From Gemmataceae bacterium (GTDB lineage Bacteria; Planctomycetota; Planctomycetia; Gemmatales; Gemmataceae), in NCBI GenBank assembly GCA_009691815.1, contig SIAL01000244.1, positions 1 to 5,623 on the forward strand: a stretch of 5,623 bases of DNA, written 5' to 3'. The translations under genes were made by a program, and so were the position numbers. The first letter of the stretch is position 1. Every line of letters starts with the position of its first letter. The notes under the pieces were generated by a model. It ran no database searches. It was given only the letters and a program-made list of their open reading frames with translations, and was not told the origin of the DNA. Positions 1-5,623 of this stretch are shown here, piece by piece.

Positions 1-948
1 CTCGGCGTTGCCGCCACGACCACCCTGTTAGCCGGGGCCGCCCCGCAAAAGAAAGCCTCCATCGCCATCACGCTTGATCTGGAGATGAGCCGAAATTTCC
101 CAACTTGGGAAACCACCCATTGGGATTACGAGAAGGGCAACTTAAACGAGGAGAGCAAGCAGTACTCGGTGAACGCGGCGGAAATGGTGAGGGAAGCGGG
201 GGGCAGGATTCATTTTTTCGCCGTGGGCCGCGTTCTGGAACAACCCGACATTCAATGGCTGAAAACCCTCGTGGCCAATGGGCATCCAGTGGGCAACCAC
301 ACCTATGACCACATCAACCTGACTGCCACCAAGGTGGAGGAGTTGCAATTTCGTTTCGAGCGCTCTCCCTGGTTGCTTCGGAACCAAACTCTTTTGGAAG
401 CCATCCGGGAAAACATCCAGCTTACCAACGCCGCGATGAAGGCAAGGCTTGGCATCTCCCCCGCCGGGTTTCGGACCCCGGGTGGTTTTGCCAACGGGTT
501 GAGGGATCACGCCGCCGCTAGGGGCATTTTGAAGGGATTGGGTTTTGATTGGGTCAGCAGCCTTTACCCCGCCCACCCCAACACCATGCCCAAACAAAAG
601 CCTGATGCAAAGGTGGTGGATGGTATCGTTTCCTCTTTGGAAAAGGCCCAGCCGTTTTGCTATCCGGACGGGCTACTGGAAATCCCGATGAGCCCCATTA
701 GTGATATTGGCGCTTTTCGCACCGGGCGTTGGAACCTGCAATGGTACCTCGATGTGTTGAAAGCCAGTCTGGAGCGGTCCATGGATCAGGGGTTGGTGTT
801 TGATTTTCTTGCCCACCCTTCTTGTCTGTATGTGGTGGATCCGGATTTCAAGGCCATCAAGTTGATCTGTGAGATGGCTTTGAAGAATCCTACTCGCGCC
901 ACACTTTCCGATTTGAATCAAATTGCGGCAAAGGCAAAGGGAAAATGA
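1..948 (+). CDS. Polysaccharide deacetylase (NodB-like), 5' end cut off by the window
   Basis: This is a carbohydrate esterase 4 / NodB-type deacetylase, which removes acetyl (or related) groups from a glycan using a divalent metal. The frame is open from base 1, so the real start lies outside the window and the internal ATG at 85 is not the start. Numbering codons from base 1, residues 3-14 are a hydrophobic Ala/Thr/Leu stretch followed by Pro-Gln-Lys-Lys, which looks like the end of an export signal (possibly Tat, but any arginine pair is out of view). The NodB motifs follow in order: TLDLE with D26 and E28, the D-x-E form of motif 1; H100-TYD-H104, the metal-binding H-x3-H; RTPGG from R158; and the C-terminal catalytic-type histidine in LAHPS (H272). 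After the missing N-terminus about 315 residues are visible. The substrate cannot be inferred; peptidoglycan or another extracellular polysaccharide is plausible. The next gene downstream also suggests glycan metabolism. Confidence 0.9.
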   Translation, partial: LGVAATTTLLAGAAPQKKASIAITLDLEMSRNFPTWETTHWDYEKGNLNEESKQYSVNAAEMVREAGGRIHFFAVGRVLEQPDIQWLKTLVANGHPVGNHTYDHINLTATKVEELQFRFERSPWLLRNQTLLEAIRENIQLTNAAMKARLGISPAGFRTPGGFANGLRDHAAARGILKGLGFDWVSSLYPAHPNTMPKQKPDAKVVDGIVSSLEKAQPFCYPDGLLEIPMSPISDIGAFRTGRWNLQWYLDVLKASLERSMDQGLVFDFLAHPSCLYVVDPDFKAIKLICEMALKNPTRATLSDLNQIAAKAKGK

Positions 949-965
949 TGCACTGGCATCCCTCC

Positions 966-991
966 AAAACACCAACAGCAAGGTTGGTTTT
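966..991 (+). terminator. Weak candidate intrinsic terminator after the deacetylase gene
   Basis: A perfect 6-bp stem, ACCAAC (971-976) with GTTGGT (983-988), has a 6-nt loop and runs into a short T-run (988-991). An A-run (966-969) lies before the stem. It begins 18 nt after the deacetylase stop codon. The stem is short and only half G+C, and the T-run is only four bases, so it may be a weak terminator or chance. Confidence 0.35.
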
Positions 992-1060
992 CAGGTTCGT
1001 TATTCATAGGTTGTCGGTGCCCCACCTACCTATTTCCCACCCTGATTTGGAGACACCCCC

Positions 1061-1726
1061 ATGATGAAAAATACCCTAGGCATGGCTTTGTGCCTAGCCT
1101 CGTTCTGTTTGGTTGCACACGCCCAAGACAAAGGTGTTGCCCTTTTCAATGGCAAAAACCTTGACGGGTTTTCCATCCATAGTGGCATCGCCACCTATCG
1201 CGTGGAAGGCGATTGCATTGTCGGCAAAACCGCCGAGGGTTCCGGAAACAGTTTTCTGGTTACCGACAAAGAGTATGGCAATTTCGAGTTACTCTTCGAG
1301 GTCAAGGTGGATAATGCCCTCAACTCGGGCGTGCAGATTCGAAGCCACCTAGCCCCTGAAGATGGTTTCAAACCCAACCTTGGTGGCAAACTCCCCAAGG
1401 ATCGCATGTATGGTCCCCAAGTGGAGATTTCTACCGACGGCATGGCCGGACGCGTTTATGATGAGGCAAGGCGTGGCAAATGGCTTGACACAAAAGAGCC
1501 AACCGACGAGACCAAAGGCGCGTTCAAAAAAGGCGATTGGAACAGCTATCAAATTCGGGCCAAGGGCAACCGGATCCAGACTTGGGTCAACGGTATTGCT
1601 ATCGCCGACATGACCGATTCCGAAGATACCAAGGGATTTATTGGTCTCCAAGTACACGGCATCGGCAAAGGCACCGGGCCCTATGAAGTGTCTTGGCGTA
1701 AACTCAGAATCCGCAACCTAGATTAA
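1061..1726 (+). CDS. Secreted DUF1080 / 3-keto-disaccharide hydrolase domain protein
   Basis: This is a 221-residue exported protein consisting of a single DUF1080 domain (Pfam 3-keto-disaccharide hydrolase; a concanavalin/LamG-like beta-sandwich). Residues 1-21 are a Sec signal peptide with a likely signal-peptidase I site after Ala-His-Ala. The mature protein opens with the family's usual start, VALFNGKNLDGF. Other hallmarks are NSGVQIRS, YGPQVEIS, DWNSYQIRAKGN followed by TWVNG, and GFIGLQVHG near the C-terminus. The length fits the single-domain form. The start is supported by GGAG at 1049-1052, 8 nt before ATG; a second ATG follows directly, so the start could be 3 nt later. Some family members cleave 3-keto-glycosides, but many are uncharacterised, so the enzymatic role here is an inference. 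There is no lipobox cysteine, so the product is probably periplasmic or secreted. Confidence 0.92.
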   Translation: MMKNTLGMALCLASFCLVAHAQDKGVALFNGKNLDGFSIHSGIATYRVEGDCIVGKTAEGSGNSFLVTDKEYGNFELLFEVKVDNALNSGVQIRSHLAPEDGFKPNLGGKLPKDRMYGPQVEISTDGMAGRVYDEARRGKWLDTKEPTDETKGAFKKGDWNSYQIRAKGNRIQTWVNGIAIADMTDSEDTKGFIGLQVHGIGKGTGPYEVSWRKLRIRNLD

Positions 1727-1767
1727 TCGCTTTTGAAACGATAAGGCCGTTACCGGTGAGCCGTGGA

Positions 1768-1801
1768 CAATCATCCCATGGTTCGCCCATGGCTCGCCAA
1801 C
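1768..1801. repeat. Left copy of an imperfect direct repeat flanking the PIN module
   Basis: This copy reads CAATCAT, then an 11-bp tandem unit, then CCCATGG-CT-CGCCAAC. Its first 14 bases (1768-1781) match 3010-3023 exactly. If one 11-bp tandem unit is discounted, similarity to the right copy extends to 21 of 23 positions. It begins 41 nt after the DUF1080 stop codon. It could mark an insertion or recombination boundary, or be a dispersed intergenic repeat. Confidence 0.5.
1775..1796. repeat. 11-bp tandem duplication
   Basis: CCCATGGTTCG (1775-1785) is followed directly by CCCATGGCTCG (1786-1796), with one mismatch in 11. Each unit carries the palindrome CCATGG, so the two could also pair as a 6-bp hairpin with a 5-nt loop. 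No T-run follows, so it is not an intrinsic terminator. The duplication sits inside the left flanking repeat and is single-copy in the right one. Confidence 0.6.
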
Positions 1802-2122
1802 GGGTTACCAAGGAGTTCATGGACTGGTTTGTTGCCGAGGGCGATACCAACGGTCATGGACCCAAGGTAACCCCTTTTTATAACCGCCATTTGAAGGCAT
1901 TTGGCCATGGGATTGGTATCCCCGCTTTCGAAGCACTACATCCTCAAAAACATTAAATACCTGTCCGTTTTCCGTGCGGAAAGTCCTCGTCTCCATGACT
2001 GGCATGACCAAGCAACTGGAAGCCAAATGATTTCCGCCGGATTTGCAAAGTGAAGGATCGCATCGTGATTCAACGGGTGATCCACCTCGTCAAGGTCTTA
2101 GCTTTTTCACCTAACGAAAATG

Positions 2123-2350
2123 CTAGCTTGGCGGTGCCGTCGGCAATGACGGATTGACACAAGAAACCGGAATGCCGGTCTCGGTCGGCTGCTCCGGCAT
2201 GGGCTGATAGGCAACGCCCAAAACGAAATGGAGACCACGCTCTTTTTCTCGCTTCTTGATGTCCAGAAAAATAGCGTGCAAATCGTAATTGAAGGTGGCG
2301 GCGTGAGCGTCACGAACTCTCCGCACCTCGTCCACAATAGGATCATTCAT
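2123..2350 (-). CDS. Small partner protein of the PIN-domain gene (possible antitoxin)
   Basis: A 75-residue, mostly hydrophilic protein. The first 40 residues are rich in charged helix-formers (DEVRRVRDAHAATFNYDL, then an IFLDIKKREKERG segment), and the last 30 are rich in Pro, Ser and Thr and look unstructured. I recognise this N-terminal pattern as a small family repeatedly found beside PIN-domain genes of the type upstream; that is recall, not a search. The start at 2350 is chosen over a longer frame to 2416 because the conserved pattern begins there, GGAG lies 8 nt upstream, and the ATG overlaps the PIN gene's TGA (ATGA). Such coupling suggests fixed-ratio synthesis and supports an antitoxin-like role. 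There is no obvious ribbon-helix-helix, AbrB or HTH DNA-binding domain as in typical VapB proteins, so it could instead be an accessory protein. The C-terminus may be variable or altered. Confidence 0.7.
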   Translation of the reverse strand: MNDPIVDEVRRVRDAHAATFNYDLHAIFLDIKKREKERGLHFVLGVAYQPMPEQPTETGIPVSCVNPSLPTAPPS

Positions 2351-2823
2351 GGCATCGACTCCAAAAGTTCCTCGGGCGTACAGATAATGGGGGCCTTGAG
2401 ACCTTTGGCAACGCAAACCGCCTCAATGACGGCCCGCATATTGGCGTTGGCTAGGTGCCGACAATTCCAGGTCAGTAAATAGGGAATCCTCATCGTGGCG
2501 GCGACGGCAATATGCAATGCATCGCCCGCCGCCTTTTGCGGCAATGCTCCCGCACGAAGCAACTCACCAGCCAGTTCGAATGCTTCCGTTGTCGTCTCAA
2601 TCACCACCATGGGTTGTAAAATAAGGAGCCGTTCCTGAGCAGTCTGTGAATCTCCAGCCCCTGCTTCGTCAAGAACGAGTTCCGAAACGCAAAGTTCGTA
2701 ATTGTTCCGATGCCTTTTCCACCAATCGTGGGTCACCTGTTGATGACCCGCAATAACCACATCTCGACTAGCACGGGCCGTTAAATAGCTGACAAAAGTA
2801 GTTTCAATGTAAACGCATTCCAT
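2347..2823 (-). CDS. PIN-domain protein, VapC-like putative ribonuclease toxin
   Basis: A 158-residue single PIN domain, the fold of Mg-dependent RNases that includes VapC toxins. The N-terminal beta-strand VYIETTFVSYL carries the first acidic residue as Glu (E7) instead of the usual Asp. SELVLDE supplies E48 and E53, GDALHIAVAA the central Asp (D101), and LLTWNCRHLANA the C-terminal motif, where Asn120 takes the place of the usual fourth acidic residue. The E-T-T/S start and W-N-x-x-H-x-A-N motif mark a distinct PIN subfamily that I associate with cyanobacteria and planctomycetes. The frame is open to 2904, but ATG at 2823 is chosen because the PIN strand begins at once; the extra 27 residues show no domain. 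The ribosome-binding site is weak (GAG 5 nt, or GGGGA 11 nt, upstream). The gene is translationally coupled to its small downstream partner. Toxicity and RNase activity are inferred from the family. Confidence 0.85.
   Translation of the reverse strand: MECVYIETTFVSYLTARASRDVVIAGHQQVTHDWWKRHRNNYELCVSELVLDEAGAGDSQTAQERLLILQPMVVIETTTEAFELAGELLRAGALPQKAAGDALHIAVAATMRIPYLLTWNCRHLANANMRAVIEAVCVAKGLKAPIICTPEELLESMP
2359..2362 (-). promoter_or_regulatory. Ribosome-binding site fixing the start of the small partner gene
   Basis: GGAG on the minus strand lies 8 nt before the ATG at 2350, inside the 3' end of the PIN gene. It supports the short start, with the 4-nt overlap, over the longer open frame. 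Confidence 0.6.
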
Positions 2824-2937
2824 CTTTACTCGTTTCCCCAAAGCTGCCGCGCAAAGGGCGACGGTCCCGATCAGGTGCAGCCGAGCGGGTAGGCCGCAAC
2901 ACAAACAAACCCATGAAGACTACCGTACTCGACATAC

Positions 2938-2981
2938 AGGTAGAAGAAAGGGTCAGTTTAGATTTTCGCCTAATTCTACCT
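2938..2981. promoter_or_regulatory. Inverted repeat upstream of the PIN module, possible operator
   Basis: A perfect 8-bp inverted repeat, AGGTAGAA (2938-2945) and TTCTACCT (2974-2981), is separated by 28 nt. It lies 115-158 nt before the PIN start in the 214-nt spacer after aroB, which is where the module's own promoter would be expected. Toxin-antitoxin operons often repress themselves through such palindromes. A T-run follows the right arm on the plus strand, but no plus-strand gene ends here, so a terminator is unlikely. I could not place a convincing -35/-10 pair. Arms of this length at this spacing can occur by chance. Confidence 0.25.
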
Positions 2982-3009
2982 TCTCTTTTTTCGGTCTTCC
3001 TCGATAGGG

Positions 3010-3032
3010 CAATCATCCCATGGGCCGCCAAC
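3010..3032. repeat. Right copy of an imperfect direct repeat flanking the PIN module
   Basis: CAATCAT-CCCATGG-GC-CGCCAAC begins with 14 bases identical to 1768-1781 and ends with CGCCAAC, as the left copy does, but it lacks the 11-bp tandem unit. It lies 5 nt beyond the aroB stop codon, in the same orientation as the left copy. Together the two copies enclose about 1.2 kb holding the PIN module and the gene-free stretch. Confidence 0.5.
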
Positions 3033-3037
3033 CTGTC

Positions 3038-4156
3038 CTAAGAACCCTTTTTCGCCATGGCGGCGGTTACTTCGTCGACAGTCACATCCGCAAACAGTCG
3101 CACAACGCCTAGGCTCACGGGCAGGATGAATCGTAGCTGGCCCGCGGCGGCTTTTTTGTCGCTTCGCATAATGTCGATCATGGTATCGACATGCCACTTT
3201 TGGTCACGATCCACGGGCAGGCCAAACGCCGACAAGAGACGACTTTGACGCTCGACAATGTCGTTTGCAATAAGGCCTCTTGCCAAGGCAAGCCTTGCCG
3301 CCGCCTGCATCCCCGCCGCCACCGCTTCGCCGTGGAGCCACGCCCCGTAACCCGCCACAGCCTCAAAAGCGTGGGCAAAAGTGTGGCCATAATTCAGAAT
3401 GGCGCGAAGTCCCGTCTCCTCTCGCTCATCTTTTGAAACAACATCCGCCTTGAGTTCACAACAGCGGGCCACCACCATCCGAAGGAGTCCGGGGTCACGG
3501 GCCAACAGCCCAGGAACATTGGTCTCAAGCGTGGCAAAAAACGGCGCATCCATAATCATGCCGTATTTGATGACCTCGGCCAGACCGCTTCGGTACTCCC
3601 GGTCGGGAAGCGTGGCAAGAGTCTTCATGTCGATCCACACGCCAATGGGCTGATGAAAACAGCCGACCAAGTTTTTGCCCCGGGAAAGGTTGACCCCGGT
3701 CTTGCCACCCACGGAGCTGTCCACCATGCTCAAAAGCGTTGTGGGGATCATCAGAAACGGCAGTCCCCGAAGGTAGGTCGCGGCGACAAACCCGGTCAAG
3801 TCGCCCGTGACGCCTCCCCCCAAAGCAACCAGCAGGGTTTTTCGATCGGCCTTCAGATCCAACAGTTTTTCGTAAAGTGCGGCCGCCTGAGAGAGCGATT
3901 TTTGTCCCTCACCGGGGGCAAGGATGGTGCATTCCACCCTGTAGCCCGCCTGCAAAAGGGAGTTCTTAAGCGGTTCAAGGTGAGCGGTCGCGCCCCTATC
4001 CGCCACCACAAAGGCCAAGCCGCTAGGGTTTCGTGAACGGGCAAACGCCCCAACCGATTGTTGTGAACTGTCGTTTGGAATCAGGATTTGGTACGAACGA
4101 TCCCCAAGTTTCACCGGTACAAGGATGTCGTCATGGGGGAAAGAGATTGCGGACAC
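3038..4156 (-). CDS. aroB: 3-dehydroquinate synthase
   Basis: AroB converts DAHP to 3-dehydroquinate in the cytoplasm, the second step of the shikimate pathway to aromatic amino acids, using NAD and a divalent metal (Zn or Co). All family motifs are present in the 372 residues, close to the usual length of about 360: PGEGQKS (81-87) and GGGVTGD (113-119) for NAD binding, PTTLLSMVDSSVGGKTGVN (138-156), and KNLVGCFHQP (161-170). The metal ligands fit E194 in GLAEVIKYG, H258 in LNYGHTFAHAFE and H275 in HGEAVAAGM. SDKK followed by RFILP (from 332) completes the C-terminal domain. Nothing essential is missing. The start is a GTG at 4156, with AAGGA 10 nt upstream inside the end of the methyltransferase gene. 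It follows that gene's stop after 6 nt, so the two are very probably co-transcribed. No clear terminator was found after the stop. Confidence 0.97.
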   Translation of the reverse strand: MSAISFPHDDILVPVKLGDRSYQILIPNDSSQQSVGAFARSRNPSGLAFVVADRGATAHLEPLKNSLLQAGYRVECTILAPGEGQKSLSQAAALYEKLLDLKADRKTLLVALGGGVTGDLTGFVAATYLRGLPFLMIPTTLLSMVDSSVGGKTGVNLSRGKNLVGCFHQPIGVWIDMKTLATLPDREYRSGLAEVIKYGMIMDAPFFATLETNVPGLLARDPGLLRMVVARCCELKADVVSKDEREETGLRAILNYGHTFAHAFEAVAGYGAWLHGEAVAAGMQAAARLALARGLIANDIVERQSRLLSAFGLPVDRDQKWHVDTMIDIMRSDKKAAAGQLRFILPVSLGVVRLFADVTVDEVTAAMAKKGS

Positions 4157-4162
4157 GGTTGA

Positions 4163-5623
4163 TTAGTCCTTTGGAACTAGGATGCCGGATTTTTGAAGCT
4201 CTAAAAGGGCACTCGGGAAAACCGGTTCGATCAGGGCTCGCATCTGGGCGGAGTTGGTCACGGGGATCCCTTGATTGCCAAGGGTCCATTGGCCGGCGAT
4301 ACATTTGGCGATGATGGCATCAAGAACCTGGATGCGGGTGGTTTGGCCGTCCAGAAGTCCTATAATAACCCTTTGAAGATCGTTAATGCGGATGGTGTTG
4401 TGCCATGAGGTGGTCGCCTCGTTTTGGTCACCTAACGCTTGTAGCCTCGTTGGTGCGAAGGCCTCCAGCATTTCTTCTTTCATATCGGCGACACGAACCG
4501 GATTTATCCGAATGCGGATCATGCCGCCACAGAACCCCTTGACCAACAGTTCGTCCAGCAAGGCTTGATCGTTGGGTTGAAGCCCACCCAGGATCGCTCT
4601 TACCCTTTCGACCCACTCCTCAAAGTTAAGAGTCGCCGGCCAAGCCTCCGAAAGAACCATCAACGCGGCGCGCACCACCGGCACTTGACTGTTGAGGGTT
4701 CTGCCGTCGGGATCGGTAAATCGTTGCTCACGGATCTCGGAAAAGGGGACCGGTTCCGTCCGGAAAAAAGCGCCTATTTGAAATCGCTTGAGCCCGGCCG
4801 GATCAATTCGCCTTGTCAATTTGGGGGTGTTTTCGGCATGGGTGAGCAGGGTGCGACGGAATCGTCGGTTGCTGAAAAAGTCGATGTACTGTTCCATAAG
4901 AAGGATATTCCCTCCTGAAACGGTCTCCAATGCCGAATGCACCTCGGGTCCCTGAAAATGGGGAACCATTTCGTTGATGTGGGTTTCCGCCACATAGTTG
5001 AGGCCATGCTTATGGGCCAACGCCATGAAGTCTTTGAAATAGTAAGGAACATTGGTCTCCTCAAGGTGTTCATGAAGGAGATAATCATCCGGGGCGGCTT
5101 TTAATACCTCCACCTCGGAGGAGAGCAGCATGCCAAAAGCGCTTTTGGGATCCGAGTTTTTCTGGATGAAGTCAAGTATGGCCCTTGATTGCTGGACTTT
5201 CTCGATGGCGGTCGCCCGGTTTCCCGCATGATAATTCATCATGTCCCGGATAATTTCACGCATTTTCCAGCCGGGATAGGTGTTGTAGCTGATGTTGGCG
5301 ACACCCTGTTCGGATAAGCTTTCTCGACAAATGCCAAGGATCCGTTCCCGAACCGGCTCTTGAACCCAGGAAAACACCCCATGGCAAATGATGTAATCGA
5401 ATTTGCCGTGCGCTTTGGGGTCAAAATCAAGGATGTCTTGATGAAGTATCTGGACATTGGTCAGCCCCAAGGCCTTGATAGTGGCATTGGCCTGATTCAC
5501 CTGAACCATGGAGAAATCGATCCCCAGAAATTGTCCCTTCGGATTGGCGCAGGCGACAGGAAGAAGGTTGCCTCCCGCCGCGCAACCGATCTCAAGCACC
5601 CTGGCATGAACCGGCGAGACCGG
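4163..5623 (-). CDS. Class I SAM-dependent methyltransferase with methyltransferase regulatory domain, N-terminus cut off by the window
   Basis: The frame is open to the right edge, so the start is outside the window and the in-frame GTG at 5599 is internal: it encodes the Val of SAM-binding motif I, VLEIGCAAGGN. About 486 residues are visible. Numbering from the edge, motif I is at 9-19, the acidic residue that contacts the SAM ribose at D36 (FLGIDFS), D63 in HQDIL fits the adenine-side acidic position, and FDYIICHGVFSWV at 75-87 is motif IV. YNTYPGW (about 114-120) and the segment with HEHLEETNVPYYFKDF (about 184-200) match the methyltransferase regulatory domain family. The last 120 or so residues form a further domain like that of large lysine-methyltransferase-type proteins (the rickettsial PKMT group is built similarly). 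Substrate unknown: protein methylation is possible, but a small molecule or glycan cannot be excluded. The protein is soluble, with no membrane segments seen. aroB follows after 6 nt. Confidence 0.88.
   Translation of the reverse strand, partial: PVSPVHARVLEIGCAAGGNLLPVACANPKGQFLGIDFSMVQVNQANATIKALGLTNVQILHQDILDFDPKAHGKFDYIICHGVFSWVQEPVRERILGICRESLSEQGVANISYNTYPGWKMREIIRDMMNYHAGNRATAIEKVQQSRAILDFIQKNSDPKSAFGMLLSSEVEVLKAAPDDYLLHEHLEETNVPYYFKDFMALAHKHGLNYVAETHINEMVPHFQGPEVHSALETVSGGNILLMEQYIDFFSNRRFRRTLLTHAENTPKLTRRIDPAGLKRFQIGAFFRTEPVPFSEIREQRFTDPDGRTLNSQVPVVRAALMVLSEAWPATLNFEEWVERVRAILGGLQPNDQALLDELLVKGFCGGMIRIRINPVRVADMKEEMLEAFAPTRLQALGDQNEATTSWHNTIRINDLQRVIIGLLDGQTTRIQVLDAIIAKCIAGQWTLGNQGIPVTNSAQMRALIEPVFPSALLELQKSGILVPKD
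4167..4171 (-). promoter_or_regulatory. Ribosome-binding site supporting the GTG start of aroB
   Basis: AAGGA on the minus strand ends 10 nt before the GTG at 4156 and overlaps the last codons of the upstream methyltransferase gene. It supports a GTG start for aroB, and this overlap with the preceding gene suggests linked translation. Confidence 0.5.

Larger units (their letters stand above)
1727..2122. other. Gap without a convincing gene; possible decayed coding sequence
   Basis: This stretch of nearly 400 nt lies between the converging DUF1080 gene and the small PIN-partner gene. Three short plus-strand open stretches abut in alternating frames: 1756-1956 (GTG start, 66 residues, includes TKEFMDWFVAEGD), 1907-2053 (ATG start, 48 residues, includes SVFRAESPRLHDWHDQ) and 2050-2157 (GTG start, 35 residues, running into the opposite-strand gene). 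None has a clear ribosome-binding site or a family I recognise, and none should be taken as a gene. The pattern is what a frameshifted gene remnant would leave, but open frames of this length also arise by chance. A small hairpin (1969-1982, TTTCCG/CGGAAA) has no T-run after it. No clear terminator for either converging gene was found. Confidence 0.3.

Noticed and set aside
142..597. Long minus-strand open frame opposite the deacetylase (151 residues)
   Set aside because: It lies wholly within a gene with clear family motifs on the other strand, shows no recognisable domain and is explained by codon bias of the real gene.
1969..1990. Hairpin followed by a GGAAAGTCC-like string resembling part of RNase P RNA
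   Set aside because: Only a short match; none of the other conserved RNase P RNA elements are nearby.
2098..2126. TAGC/GCTA stem with an A/T-rich extension near the end of the PIN-partner gene as a terminator
   Set aside because: The stem is AT-rich and bulged, and there is no T-run on the minus strand after it.
2347..2904. Longer version of the PIN gene starting at 2904
   Set aside because: The extra 27 residues have no PIN structure, whereas the ATG at 2823 begins directly at the first PIN beta-strand.
2986..2991. T-run after the 2938-2981 inverted repeat as a plus-strand terminator
   Set aside because: No plus-strand gene ends nearby, and the 28-nt loop is too large for a typical intrinsic terminator.
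2804..3031. Minus-strand 75-residue frame in the spacer between aroB and the PIN gene
   Set aside because: Its sequence is low in recognisable structure, it overlaps the PIN start, and it covers the proposed regulatory spacer; no domain was seen.
3653..4036. Plus-strand open frame of 127 residues opposite aroB
   Set aside because: The opposite strand carries the NAD-binding and metal motifs of aroB in full; this frame has no family resemblance.

Overview
The window looks like a piece of a bacterial chromosome, most likely from a planctomycete or a relative in the same superphylum. This rests on gene types rather than a marker: a secreted DUF1080 (3-keto-disaccharide hydrolase) protein, a lone polysaccharide deacetylase, and a PIN-domain gene paired with a small partner. 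No rRNA, tRNA, CRISPR array or transposase is visible. Two genes run off the edges: the deacetylase at the left and the methyltransferase at the right.

Left part (1-1726, plus strand): the 3' part of an exported polysaccharide deacetylase, then a secreted DUF1080 protein. Both suggest work on glycans outside the cytoplasm. They are 112 nt apart with a weak hairpin plus T-run between them, so they need not form one operon.

Middle (1727-3037): about 400 nt with no convincing gene, then a minus-strand two-gene module. Its first gene is a 158-residue PIN-domain protein (VapC-like). Its second is a 75-residue partner that overlaps it by 4 nt (ATGA). This looks like a toxin-antitoxin-type pair, although the partner does not resemble the usual DNA-binding antitoxins. 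Related direct repeats lie on both sides of this stretch, one just after the DUF1080 stop and one just after the aroB stop. The module may therefore have been inserted into what was once a simple convergent spacer between these two genes.

Right part (3038-5623, minus strand): a large SAM-dependent methyltransferase with a methyltransferase regulatory domain is followed after only 6 nt by aroB (3-dehydroquinate synthase, shikimate pathway). The tight spacing implies co-transcription. The aroB assignment is the firmest in the window. The methyltransferase's substrate cannot be read from the sequence.

The most interesting part is the PIN/partner cassette and the repeats that flank it. No wholly new system can be claimed from this sequence alone.
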